Shown here: positions 56,355 through 64,000 of the stretch, one piece after another | Numbering within the stretch: position 1 is the first letter of the stretch | Layout: every line of letters starts with the position of its first letter | Assembly: GCA_009778065.1 (NCBI GenBank) | Contig: WRKM01000012.1 | Location: 1-64,000 of the forward strand | Reading direction: 5' to 3' | DNA: 64,000 nucleotides | Source of the DNA: Oscillospiraceae bacterium | Lineage (GTDB): Bacteria; Bacillota; Clostridia; Oscillospirales; Ruminococcaceae | Notes under the pieces: model-generated | What the model was told of the DNA's origin: nothing | The model's input: only the letters and a program-made list of their open reading frames with translations | The model's database searches: none | Program-made: the position numbers and the translations under genes

Positions 56355-58160
56355 CTACAGTCCGGCAAAATCCTTCATACTCTGTGCGTCAAAGCCGCAT
56401 AACTGCATCTGTCTTTCCACATCTGCAACAGGCACAAAGCCTTCAATTCCTCGCATTTTATAATTAACAGCCGAATTTATTTTAAGCGAAAGTTGTTCTG
56501 CTACACCGCCCTTTGCCGAACCCTCCTCGAAAAAAACGACGTTTTCATAACATCCGACAACTTCTAAAACCTCCTTGGGTATAGGGTTCAATTGAATCAG
56601 TCTAAGCACGTCCGCGCCGTGCTTTAAAAGCTTTTGCGCAGTTTTCGCGGGTCTGCCGTAAGTAATTATTAATGTTTTTGCGCGTCCCTCGCTCTTGTAT
56701 AAAACATAATTAGTGCATGCCTTTTCGCCGGGTAATCCGCGAATGACTGCTCGCGGATAACGCACAGCGGCTATTCCATCGTCCTCGTATAGTGCCTTTT
56801 CCAAACAAAGGCGAAGTTCGGCAAGGCTGTACGGCGCATAAACTGTCGTACCGGGAATCAGCGAAAGCAATCCCACATCAAAGGTTCCCTGATGAGTAGG
56901 TCCGTCTTCGCCGCTTAGTCCCGCACGGTCAATAGCCAAAACAATCCGCAGATTCTCAATAGCCGCATCATGCAGGAGTTGGTCAAAGCACCTCTGCATA
57001 AAAGTACTGTAAACAGCAAAAACGGGGAGCATGTTTTGTGCAGCTAATCCCGCCGCAAAGGTCGCGGCGTGTGCCTCGGCTATGCCCACATCGAAAAAGC
57101 GTTCGGGGAATTGTTTAGCGAAATAATTGCACCCCGTCGCATACTTCATCGCGGCGGTGATTAAACAGATTCGGTTATCTAACCCGCCGAGCCGCGCTAT
57201 TTCTTTGCCGAACGCATCGGAATAAGCTTCGGGAGTTTTTTCGGGAGATTTTGCCGCAGACGCACGCTTCGCGCCGATTCCGTGATAGTGTCCCGCGTTT
57301 TCTTCTGCGGGGACATACCCTTTACCTTTTTTTGTTTTAATGTGAATAAGGCAGGGTTTATTCAATCCTTTAACAAGTTCAAAAATATAGATAAGCTCTT
57401 CGAGATTATGACCGTCCACGGGTCCAAAGTATTTAAAACCTAAGTTTTCAAAAAGGTTATTAGGGATAAGCGCGCTTTTAACAACCCTTTTAGTCCCCCC
57501 TACTACATCTGAAACGCCTTTTCCGATAAAACTGTTTCCGAGTATATTCTTTACTCGATTTTTGGCTTCATAATAGCCTTTTGTTCGGATTTGCGACAGA
57601 TAAGAAGCTAATGCGCCTGAGCTTTTTGAGATACACATACCGTTGTCATTTAAAATGACCGTTAACCCGCCCTGCAATTTCCCTGCATTGTTCAACCCTT
57701 CATATATTCCGCCCCCCGTGAAAGAGCCGTCGCCTGCTATTACAACAACATTACCCTCCTCGCCCTTTAGGTTGTTCGCAACAGCAATTCCAAGCCCCGC
57801 CGAAACCGAAACACTCGAATGTCCGCCGATAAAGGCGTCATGTTCCGACTCTGAGGGCTTCGGGAATCCCGAAATCCCGTTTTCACGGCGCAGTTTATCA
57901 AAATCAGAAAATCTGCCCGTGAGGATTTTATGGGTATACGCCTGATGTCCCACATCAAAAACAAATTTATCCCGCGGCGTATCATATACCGAGTGTAAAG
58001 CGACTATTAACTCCACCGTACCGAGATTAGACGCCAAATGACCGCCGTTTCTCGAAACAACGGATATTAAAAAGCTTCGGATTTCAGCGCAGAGAGCGTT
58101 TTTTTCTTCTAAAGGCAGGCTTTTTACTCTTTCAGGGGTAATCTCGCTGTTAAGATACAA
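56355..58160 (-). CDS. dxs: 1-deoxy-D-xylulose-5-phosphate synthase
   Basis: 601 residues. Thiamine pyrophosphate-binding GDGSFTGGGIYEGLNNAG, FDVGHQAYTHKILTGR near the N-terminus, DGHNLEELIYIFELVKGLNKPCLIHIKTKKGKGYVPAE, RFFDVGIAEAHAATFAAGLA, and AIDRAGLSGEDGPTHQGTFDVGLLSLIP. First step of the MEP isoprenoid pathway, linked here to ispA. The length is a little short of the usual 620-630 and the C-terminal part is compact, but all motifs are present. Start ATG preceded by a plain gap of 20 bases to the PAP2 gene. Confidence 0.95.
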   Translation of the reverse strand: MYLNSEITPERVKSLPLEEKNALCAEIRSFLISVVSRNGGHLASNLGTVELIVALHSVYDTPRDKFVFDVGHQAYTHKILTGRFSDFDKLRRENGISGFPKPSESEHDAFIGGHSSVSVSAGLGIAVANNLKGEEGNVVVIAGDGSFTGGGIYEGLNNAGKLQGGLTVILNDNGMCISKSSGALASYLSQIRTKGYYEAKNRVKNILGNSFIGKGVSDVVGGTKRVVKSALIPNNLFENLGFKYFGPVDGHNLEELIYIFELVKGLNKPCLIHIKTKKGKGYVPAEENAGHYHGIGAKRASAAKSPEKTPEAYSDAFGKEIARLGGLDNRICLITAAMKYATGCNYFAKQFPERFFDVGIAEAHAATFAAGLAAQNMLPVFAVYSTFMQRCFDQLLHDAAIENLRIVLAIDRAGLSGEDGPTHQGTFDVGLLSLIPGTTVYAPYSLAELRLCLEKALYEDDGIAAVRYPRAVIRGLPGEKACTNYVLYKSEGRAKTLIITYGRPAKTAQKLLKHGADVLRLIQLNPIPKEVLEVVGCYENVVFFEEGSAKGGVAEQLSLKINSAVNYKMRGIEGFVPVADVERQMQLCGFDAQSMKDFAGL

Positions 58161-58180
58161 ATTTTTTATCCTCCGATTTG

Positions 58181-58669
58181 TTATGAAGACACAAGCGTTC
58201 CGACTATTATACCGAGGAACGCACCGAAAAACACCTCAAGCGGAGAGTGTCCCAAAAATTCTTTTAAATGCTCTTTCTTTTCGTCTATGTTTTCTTTGTT
58301 TATTTCTCCGATTCCGGCGATACCGGAGCGTTCCTCTCCTTCAAGCTCTTCTATTACGTCCTTTATTTTATTTATTTCTCGCGCGTGCATACCGGCGGCA
58401 CGCCGCACCCCCGAAGCATCGTACATAACTATCAGAGCCAGAATTGCCGACAGGGCGAAAAAAGGGGACTCGAACCCGTAAATTACAGCCAAAGACGATG
58501 ACAAAGCGCAGACCGCCGCCGAATGTGACGAGGGCATCCCCCCCGCGCCGAACAGCCTTTCGGTGTTTATTCTTTTCTTACGTATAATGTAGTCGATGTT
58601 TTTAATCAGCTGTGCGATAAACCAGCTTGCCACCGCCGCAATAAGCGGTACATTGTATAAGTTAAACAT
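58181..58669 (-). CDS. Divergent PAP2 family protein (DUF212, YuiD-like)
   Basis: 162 residues, four predicted membrane helices. Family motif: IAAVASWFIAQLIKNIDYIIRKKRINTERLFGAGGMPSSHSAAVCALSS, with the phosphatase-like GMPSSHSA (catalytic His), and VMYDASGVRRAAGMHAREIN, then the C-terminal GHSPLEVFFGAFLGIIVG. A probable undecaprenyl- or lipid-phosphate phosphatase; substrate unproven. It lies between dxs and ispA, a link to polyprenyl carriers. Confidence 0.88.
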   Translation of the reverse strand: MFNLYNVPLIAAVASWFIAQLIKNIDYIIRKKRINTERLFGAGGMPSSHSAAVCALSSSLAVIYGFESPFFALSAILALIVMYDASGVRRAAGMHAREINKIKDVIEELEGEERSGIAGIGEINKENIDEKKEHLKEFLGHSPLEVFFGAFLGIIVGTLVSS

Positions 58670-58670
58670 A

Positions 58671-59543
58671 TTAATTTTCCCTGCTCAATAAATTTTTTGT
58701 AAGCTCTGTTAAAAACTTTTTACTTTGGGAAACCGACAGATTTTCAAGTAAGCTCAAAGCCTCTTTCGTATATTTCTCGGCGTCCCGCCCTGCCTTTTCG
58801 AGTCCGACTAATGAAACATAGGTCGTTTTTTTATTTCTCGCGTCACTGTTCACAGGCTTGCCTAAAACCGCCTCACTGCTTATCTCGTCGAGAATATCAT
58901 CGGTTATTTGAAACGCCAAGCCGAGGTTGTACGCATATTCGGCGGCATTTTTGAGTGCTTTTTCATCAGCCCCTGCAATTATACAACCCGAAACACAACA
59001 AGCCTGTAAAAGCGTGCAAGTTTTCATTCTATACATTTGCAAAACTTTTTCGGAATCAACGTCCTCAGCCTCCCTCTCATAACGCATATCCAATTTCTGA
59101 CCGCCATAAACGCCCTCTACGCCCATATAAGCGCAGATTTCTTTTATTAAGCGCGATGCACTTTGCGGCAGGGCTTCGGCGATTTTTCTAAATGCAGAAT
59201 ACGCCATCGCACTTGCCGCCAAAACTGCTTCAGCTTCTGAAAAAGCGATATGACAGGCAGGTTTTCCGCGCCTTAAGTCATCATCGTCCATACAAGGCAG
59301 GTCGTCTTGAATAAGCGTTGAGGTATGAAGCATTTCCAACGCGGCGGCTACAGGCAGAGCTTTTTTTAATTCTCCGCCATACGCCTCACAGAAAGACAGG
59401 CACAAAATCGGTCTTACGCGCTTTCCTCCTGCATTCAGGCTGTGAAAAATCGGCTCGCTTAAAAGCGCGTTTTCAAGCTCAGGCAATTTTAAACAGTCTT
59501 CAACGGCTTTTTTATACTCTGCATATTTTTCCGTAAAATCCAT
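58671..59543 (-). CDS. ispA: Polyprenyl (farnesyl) diphosphate synthase
   Basis: Start placed at ATG 59543 (MDFTEKYAEYKKAVEDC), the usual N-terminus; a GTG at 59591 would extend into xseB. 290 residues. Catalytic Asp-rich motifs: LIQDDLPCMDDDDLRRGKPACH (first DDx4D, plus R) and LAFQITDDILDEIS (second). GGKRVRPILCLSFCEA and TSTLIQDD are also present. Makes farnesyl diphosphate from IPP and DMAPP. Overlap with xseB would be eight bases for the long start; the chosen start leaves a 40-base gap. Confidence 0.95.
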   Translation of the reverse strand: MDFTEKYAEYKKAVEDCLKLPELENALLSEPIFHSLNAGGKRVRPILCLSFCEAYGGELKKALPVAAALEMLHTSTLIQDDLPCMDDDDLRRGKPACHIAFSEAEAVLAASAMAYSAFRKIAEALPQSASRLIKEICAYMGVEGVYGGQKLDMRYEREAEDVDSEKVLQMYRMKTCTLLQACCVSGCIIAGADEKALKNAAEYAYNLGLAFQITDDILDEISSEAVLGKPVNSDARNKKTTYVSLVGLEKAGRDAEKYTKEALSLLENLSVSQSKKFLTELTKNLLSREN

Positions 59544-59583
59544 TAGACCGACTTTTCCTTTCGCATACGACTGACCGCCTGTA

Positions 59584-59769
59584 TTATTCACCCGTAAAAA
59601 TTTCCTTCAGCGCGAGCTGTGCTTCTTCCATCTCCGCTTTACAGCTACCGGCGAGTTCTGTCGCTTCCGAATAAAGTTTTAAAGCATCTTCAAGGGAAAG
59701 TGAGTCGTCGCCCATAAGAGTGCATATTTCACTAAGCCGCTTCATAGAAGGTTCAAAGTCTTTTTTCAT
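59584..59769 (-). CDS. xseB: Exodeoxyribonuclease VII small subunit
   Basis: 61 residues: KDFEPSMKRLSEICTLMGDDSLSLEDALKLYSEATELAGSCKAEMEEAQLALKEI, the standard XseB two-helix sequence with the LSLEDAL motif. Partner of XseA, immediately upstream in the same operon; two-base gap. Confidence 0.92.
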   Translation of the reverse strand: MKKDFEPSMKRLSEICTLMGDDSLSLEDALKLYSEATELAGSCKAEMEEAQLALKEIFTGE

Positions 59770-59771
59770 TT

Positions 59772-60914
59772 TTAAGTCCTCTCCTTTACAACGACCGTCA
59801 AGCTTCCGTTTGCTAATCTGACGAAAAGCTCATCGTTTATCCGTATTTTTTCAGAGCTTTTTACAGCCCTGCCTTTTATATCGAACACAGCCGCATATCC
59901 CCTTGCGAAAACCTTTTCAGGGCTGAGAGCGTTTATAATGTTAACGGCAGATTCAAGCTCCCTCTTTTTATGTAAAACTAAATTTTTTATTCCTTTGCTT
60001 ATCTCGTGTTCTAAGAACTTGAGCCTGTCTTGCTTCTTTTCAAGTATCGCGAACACCCTCCGCTTTAAGTCGGCGAGCATATTATCTAAATAAAGCGGCA
60101 GTTCTGACAAATCCGGCGTAACAAGCTCTGCCGCCGCCGTGGGCGTAGGTGCGCGTAAATCCGCCGCAAAGTCGGCAATTGTAAAATCGGTTTCATGTCC
60201 GACCGCCGAAACGACCGGGATTCTGCACGCATAAATTTCCCGCGCTAACGTCTCGTCATTAAACGCCCATAAATCCTCTGCCGCGCCGCCGCCCCTTGCT
60301 ATTATCACTAAGTCTGCGTCCGTACCGCCTGCGGCACGAAGCGCGTTTGTGAGCGAAGCGGACGCATCCTTCCCCCCCACGAGTACAGGAAAGAGTAATA
60401 ATTCCGGTAACGGATAACGCCTCGAAAAAACCGAAATCATATCCTGTAATACCGCACCGCCCTTTGAGGTAATCAGACAGATTTTTTTAGGGTATTCGGG
60501 CAAAGTCCTGTTGTTTGAAAAAATATTTTCTTTTTCGAGCTTTTCCTTGAGCTTTAAAAACGTCTCATAAATATTCTCTTCGCCCCGCCCTGTTTCGGCT
60601 TTTTCGAGAGAAGCCGCATAAAGCTGATATACGCCGTCCCGCTCATAAACGCCGACCCTGCCGCGAGCTATTACATTTTGCCCGTTTTCGGGCATAAAGC
60701 TCAGTCTCTCCGCCTCATGAGAAAACATCGCACATTTTAGCGTGCTTTGGCTGTCTTTGAGTGTAAAATACATATGCCCTGATTTATAGTGGCAGACAAA
60801 ATTTGAAAGCTCACCTTCCACATACAGGTCTGAAAATTCAGGGTCTTTCTTAAAATTAAGGGCTATGCGGCGATTTACCTGTGAAACTGTCGCAACAAAA
60901 CGATTGTTTTCCAT
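59772..60914 (-). CDS. xseA: Exodeoxyribonuclease VII large subunit
   Basis: 380 residues. N-terminal OB-fold domain (VSQVNRRIALNFKKDPEFSDLYVEGELSNFVCHYKSGHMYFTLKD), the catalytic region with VCLITSKGGAVLQDMISVFSRRYP, LVIIARGGGAAEDLWAFNDETLAREIYACRIPVVSAVGHETDFTIADFAADLRAPTPTAAAE, then a shortened C-terminal coiled coil and a tail domain. Homologues are mostly 400-450 residues; the coiled coil here is reduced. Processive single-strand exonuclease. Start ATG 60914. Confidence 0.95.
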   Translation of the reverse strand: MENNRFVATVSQVNRRIALNFKKDPEFSDLYVEGELSNFVCHYKSGHMYFTLKDSQSTLKCAMFSHEAERLSFMPENGQNVIARGRVGVYERDGVYQLYAASLEKAETGRGEENIYETFLKLKEKLEKENIFSNNRTLPEYPKKICLITSKGGAVLQDMISVFSRRYPLPELLLFPVLVGGKDASASLTNALRAAGGTDADLVIIARGGGAAEDLWAFNDETLAREIYACRIPVVSAVGHETDFTIADFAADLRAPTPTAAAELVTPDLSELPLYLDNMLADLKRRVFAILEKKQDRLKFLEHEISKGIKNLVLHKKRELESAVNIINALSPEKVFARGYAAVFDIKGRAVKSSEKIRINDELFVRLANGSLTVVVKERT

Positions 60915-60929
60915 TCTTCCTTTTTCCGC

Positions 60930-61628
60930 CTATTTCCCTGTTAACAGAACAAAATCATCAATATAAATATCGTTTACATCGACATCTGTGTTCTCCTCGC
61001 TGTTTGTTTCCTTATACGTTTCGAGGTAAACCATTACCGCAGAGTATCGGCTCGCGTTTATCTCTTTTTTACCGCGAAGCAATACCCAACCGTCCGAGGT
61101 CGCATAATTCGGAGGATAGCGTGTATCCCAGTCGTCCTCTCCGCTACCTACCGGCAGTCTGAACTTTGACAGAACCCCTCTATAATCGCAATAGTCATCG
61201 AAAACCTCAAAATTCGGAAAATCTATACTGCACCCGACTTCGTACATTTCCGACATTATACGAATCCGTGCAGGGTTCGCGTCGGGGCGTAATTTTACCC
61301 ATACCATGACCTCATAATTGAAAACGCCGGGCTTCAGATACTTCGTTATATCGAGTGCCGCGCCGTTCCAACTCTCCCTGCGTCCGTAAACCTTCATGCA
61401 GTGAGAACCGCTGTGGGCTTCTTCGTCAGTTTTTTCGACGACTACCTTATAATTATTATAATCATAATGCTCCGGTAAAGGCGTTCGCGCATACCAACCG
61501 TCTAAGTCTTGTTCAAAATCATTTGAATACAGCACTCTGTCAGGTTCGTATTCAAAAGAGAACACCTCATCCTCTTCCGTCCAGTATTTTTCGTTTTTAG
61601 GGTCTTTTGGTTTTCTTTTTAAAAGCAT
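60930..61628 (-). CDS. Cytosolic CBM4/9/22-type carbohydrate-binding protein
   Basis: 232 residues without signal peptide or membrane segment. Residues about 30-230 look like a jelly-roll carbohydrate-binding module: YSNDFEQDLDGWYAR, EEAHSGSHCMKVYGRRESWNGAALDITKYLKPGVFNYEVMVWVKLRPD, and the final YIDDFVLLTGK, typical of the xylan-type CBM4/9/22 fold. It sits between nusB and xseA, a place where homologues are usually absent. The lack of an export signal is odd for a polysaccharide-binding module, so the role is unclear. The alternative is an intracellular or non-classically secreted binding protein. Confidence 0.75.
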   Translation of the reverse strand: MLLKRKPKDPKNEKYWTEEDEVFSFEYEPDRVLYSNDFEQDLDGWYARTPLPEHYDYNNYKVVVEKTDEEAHSGSHCMKVYGRRESWNGAALDITKYLKPGVFNYEVMVWVKLRPDANPARIRIMSEMYEVGCSIDFPNFEVFDDYCDYRGVLSKFRLPVGSGEDDWDTRYPPNYATSDGWVLLRGKKEINASRYSAVMVYLETYKETNSEENTDVDVNDIYIDDFVLLTGK

Positions 61629-61647
61629 TTTCGGTTCAACCCTTTCG

Positions 61648-62106
61648 TTATTTATTTTTATCTTTAAAATATCCGCCGAGTAATCCGCTGATTAGCTTTG
61701 TATCACTTTCATACGCATAGTCCTTGGAGAGTTCTATTGCCTCGTTCATGGCTACCTTGTCAGGTATTTCGGGCATAAAATCCATCTCGTACAGACCCAT
61801 TCGCATGATAGTGAGATTAATTTTCGGGATTCGTTCTACCTTACGAGTCAGGCTATATTTGGCAATAATTGAGTCGAGTGCGTCTTTATTATCCAAAACA
61901 CCCTCCACAAGCCTTATCGCCGCAGAGTTCAATAAGAGTCCGAATGTTTCGATGCAGTTCATGGTTATTTCCGCGAGAGATTCTTTAGCACCGCTCACAT
62001 CCCCTGCGGCGGCGTTCACTTCTACCTGATAAAGCAGGAAAAAGGCGGCTTCTCTCATTTCGCGGCGGGTTAATTTTCTTTCGGTTTTATTCTTCTTATC
62101 AGACAT
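61648..62106 (-). CDS. nusB: Transcription antitermination factor NusB
   Basis: 152 residues: KLTRREMREAAFFLLYQVEVN near the N-terminus, DSIIAKYSLTRKVERIPKINLTIMRMGLYEMDFMPEIPDKVAMNEAIELSKDYAYESDTKLISGLLGGYFK, the NusB/Sun family core. Acts with NusE in rRNA antitermination. Start overlaps the asp23 gene by eight bases, showing coupling. Confidence 0.95.
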   Translation of the reverse strand: MSDKKNKTERKLTRREMREAAFFLLYQVEVNAAAGDVSGAKESLAEITMNCIETFGLLLNSAAIRLVEGVLDNKDALDSIIAKYSLTRKVERIPKINLTIMRMGLYEMDFMPEIPDKVAMNEAIELSKDYAYESDTKLISGLLGGYFKDKNK

Positions 62107-62482
62107 TTTCCGATAGCCTCAATCCCGAAATTGTCACACTCACCTTAGAAACGGCAATCCCCGTCATATTCTGCACGGCAGACTTAACCGCCTTTTGAAT
62201 ATTCTCACCCACTGCCGCCGCCTTATATCCCTGCAAAAGGACAACACCTATACTTATTTCAGCGGCTTCTTTAAAAAGGTTGACCTTTACGGGCAGAGGA
62301 CTTAAAAATTTTTCGGCTTTGCCGGAAAGTTTTACTGTCTTTTCCTGTGCAAGCCTCTTTCCGCCATCATCAAGCGCAACACCCGCAACCTCGCTCGCGG
62401 CGAGTGCCGCTATCTTTGAGATAACGCCTTCCGAAACCCTCAAACTGCCCGCCCGACTGTTTGTTTCTCGTTTTGTTTCCAT
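62099..62482 (-). CDS. Asp23/Gls24 family envelope stress protein
   Basis: 127 residues: LRVSEGVISKIAALAASEVAGVALDDGG near the N-terminus, VKVNLFKEAAEISIGVVLLQGYKAAAVGENIQKAVKSAVQNMTGIAVSKVSVTISGL, the Asp23 fold. It precedes nusB in most Clostridia (as YqhY). RBS GGAGG seven bases before ATG. Links to envelope and fatty-acid metabolism are suspected in Bacillus. Promoter at 62526-62555. Confidence 0.92.
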   Translation of the reverse strand: METKRETNSRAGSLRVSEGVISKIAALAASEVAGVALDDGGKRLAQEKTVKLSGKAEKFLSPLPVKVNLFKEAAEISIGVVLLQGYKAAAVGENIQKAVKSAVQNMTGIAVSKVSVTISGLRLSENV

Positions 62483-62525
62483 ACCCGAACCTCCGAAATT
62501 CTTGTATTATTCATATACATAATCA

Positions 62526-62555
62526 AGTATAACACAAAACATTACAAATTGTCAA
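62526..62555 (-). promoter_or_regulatory. Promoter of the asp23-nusB operon
   Basis: Minus strand TTGACA (62555-62550), 18-bp spacer, TATACT (62531-62526). Its -35 box directly abuts that of the galU promoter. Confidence 0.75.
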
Positions 62556-62585
62556 TTGACAACCGAGCCTTTTTTATGATATACT
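62556..62585 (+). promoter_or_regulatory. Promoter of galU
   Basis: TTGACA (62556-62561), 18-bp spacer, TATACT (62580-62585). Back to back with the asp23 promoter; the two -35 boxes form a perfect 14-bp palindrome (62549-62562). Confidence 0.75.
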
Positions 62586-62620
62586 GTATTTAATGTTTAA
62601 ATTTCACAGGAGAAAACAAA

Positions 62621-63481
62621 ATGAAGGTTAAAAAAGCTGTAATATTAGCCGCGGGGTTCGGTACGCGAATGTTACCCGCCACAAAAGCCGTCCCGAAGGA
62701 AATGCTGAATATTGTTGATAAACCCGCTATTCAATATATAGTTGAGGAACTCGCCGCTTCAGAAATAACGGACATTCTTATTGTTCTCGGTAGGGGTAAA
62801 CATGCGGTCGAAGAGCATTTTGACCGCATTCCCGAGCTTGAAAACGCATTGATTCAAAAAAATAAGAGCCTTTATGACGAAATAGTCGCTATAAGCGAAA
62901 TAGCCGATATTACCTACGTTCGTCAGCGTGAAATAAAAGGTACGGGAAACGCCGTCCTCTACGCTAAAACTTTTGCCGGCTCTGAGCCGTTTGTAGTGAT
63001 TTATCCCGATGATATTATGGTTTCAAAGACCCCCGTAACCGCGCAGATTTGCCGCGCTTATGAAAAGTACGGGGCGGGTGCAGTGGCTATGAAGGAGTTC
63101 TCCGCCGAGGATATTGTAAAATATTCGTCTCTCGATGCAAAACCGCTCGACGGTAACATATATAAGGTCTCCGACATGGTTGAAAAACCGCAGAAACATG
63201 AAGTTTTCACAAACTTCTCAATTCTCGGCAGATGCGTCTTACCTGCAAAAATTTTCAGTCTCTTAGAGCAGACCGAACCCGGACTGGGCGGTGAAATCTG
63301 GCTCACAGACGCAATGAAACGCCTTGCGCGGGAAGAGGGTATGCTCGGAGTAGACTTTGAGGGTATACGATACGACACAGGTAATAAGCTCGGCTTCTTA
63401 AAAGCTACGACCGAATTAGGTTTACAGAATCGAGAAATCGGTACAGCGTTTAAAGAATACCTAAAAGAAATAATCAAATGA
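62621..63481 (+). CDS. galU: UTP-glucose-1-phosphate uridylyltransferase
   Basis: 286 residues. Nucleotide-binding KAVILAAGFGTRMLPATKAVPKEMLNIVDKPAIQYIVEEL, FVVIYPDDIMVSK (metal Asp), the QREIKGTGNAVLYAKTF segment, and GGEIWLTDAMKRL, all standard for GalU. Makes UDP-glucose for glycolipids and wall polymers. RBS AGGAGA at eight bases. Stop overlaps the rsmI start (ATGA). Confidence 0.95.
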   Translation: MKVKKAVILAAGFGTRMLPATKAVPKEMLNIVDKPAIQYIVEELAASEITDILIVLGRGKHAVEEHFDRIPELENALIQKNKSLYDEIVAISEIADITYVRQREIKGTGNAVLYAKTFAGSEPFVVIYPDDIMVSKTPVTAQICRAYEKYGAGAVAMKEFSAEDIVKYSSLDAKPLDGNIYKVSDMVEKPQKHEVFTNFSILGRCVLPAKIFSLLEQTEPGLGGEIWLTDAMKRLAREEGMLGVDFEGIRYDTGNKLGFLKATTELGLQNREIGTAFKEYLKEIIK

Positions 63482-64000
63482 AAATAAAAAAATCTACTCT
63501 CTATGTCACAGGCACACCTATCGGAAATCTGGGAGATATATCCCCCCGCGCACTCGAAACGCTTAACTCCGTTGATTTTATAGCCGCGGAAGACACGAGG
63601 GTATCGCTCAAATTGCTGACAAAATTCGGCATAAAAAAGCCTCTTCTCGCCTGTCGTCAGCATAACATAACCGAAATATCACACGATATAGTCTCACGCT
63701 TAAAAAACGGTGAATCCTGTGCTATGGTCACAGACGCAGGTATGCCTTGTATCAGCGACCCCGGCGCGGAATTAGTAGACCTTTGCAGGGAAAGCGGCGT
63801 CGATACTGAAGTAGTACCCGGTCCCTGTGCGCTTACGTCCGCGCTTGCTTTAAGCGGTTTTTCCTGCCGAAGGTTTTCATTTGAGGGATTTCTGAGCGTT
63901 AACCCGCGTCAGCGTAAGCAACGGCTTGACGAGATTAAAGAATACGGCGGACTGATAATTCTTTATGAGGCTCCGCACAAATTAACAAGAACCCTCGCAG
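63478..64000 (+). CDS. rsmI: 16S rRNA (cytidine-1402-2'-O)-methyltransferase, 3' end outside window
   Basis: ATG 63478 overlaps the galU stop by four bases. 174 codons are in the window: KSTLYVTGTPIGNLGDISPRALETLNSVDFIAAEDTRVSLKLL (the YVVATPIGNLxDIS family start), QHNITE, CAMVTDAGMPCISDPGAELVDLC and VVPGPCALTSALALSGF, diagnostic of RsmI (YraL). The gene is cut by the window edge. Also called ribosomal small subunit methyltransferase I. Confidence 0.93.
   Translation, partial: MKIKKSTLYVTGTPIGNLGDISPRALETLNSVDFIAAEDTRVSLKLLTKFGIKKPLLACRQHNITEISHDIVSRLKNGESCAMVTDAGMPCISDPGAELVDLCRESGVDTEVVPGPCALTSALALSGFSCRRFSFEGFLSVNPRQRKQRLDEIKEYGGLIILYEAPHKLTRTLA

Overview
The window looks like chromosomal DNA of an endospore-forming, anaerobic Firmicute of the class Clostridia, probably an Oscillospiraceae/Ruminococcaceae-type lineage. 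The evidence is a complete spoIIIAA-AH sporulation operon, a GerA-type germinant receptor operon, a lone pilT, B12-dependent methionine synthase with a separately encoded reactivation domain, sigma-A promoters of near-consensus form, strong AGGAGG ribosome binding sites, and the asp23-nusB-xse-ispA-dxs-tlyA-nadK-argR-recN gene order typical of Clostridia. The lineage call is inference. No rRNA, tRNA or CRISPR array was seen.

Layout. (1) 1-6125: an AT-rich tandem array of six small secreted proteins, the first cut by the window edge. Five carry a near-identical cassette (promoter, RBS, lipoprotein signal peptide) joined to different mature parts, with copies of a roughly 70-100 bp intergenic repeat holding two palindromes. 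(2) 6189-11276: a minus-strand phage-tail-like module (two large tail proteins, a collagen-repeat fibre, an M23 cell-wall hydrolase with a bacterial Ig domain) without capsid, portal or integrase genes. Next to it is an IS3-family insertion sequence (about 11382-12638). (3) 12726-14438: pilT and a YfcE-type phosphoesterase. (4) 14643-16420: five small plus-strand genes of unknown function, two missed by size cut-offs, with strong hairpins around the last. (5) 16445-21071: the spoIIIA operon, the mother-cell half of the SpoIIQ-SpoIIIA feeding-tube channel. (6) 21146-24763: a GntR-controlled ABC exporter with its operator next to the promoter. (7) 24914-28870: a P-type Ca2+ ATPase followed by MazEF and a probable GNAT-type toxin-antitoxin pair. 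(8) 28887-32581: gerKA-gerKC-(small 2-TM protein)-gerKB. (9) 32608-38982: a 2019-residue sortase-anchored surface protein bracketed by 64-bp direct repeats. (10) 38977-42186: birA and a two-gene type II restriction-modification system (TdeIII-type nuclease). (11) 42230-51859: rpsT facing hemW-lepA, a membrane-anchored protein with Cys/His knuckles, and metF / metH activation domain / metH, with nested palindromes between the last two. (12) 51943-62482: a DUF3892 gene and the long housekeeping operon. (13) 62526-64000: galU and the start of rsmI, read from a promoter placed back to back with that of the asp23 operon.

The strongest candidates for something new are the modular lipoprotein array with its repeat, the direct-repeat-bracketed surface-protein cassette, the small-gene cluster beside spoIIIA, the tandem CCHC knuckles of the 711-residue protein, and the covarying palindromes upstream of metH. 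All database-dependent claims are from memory of protein families; nothing was searched.
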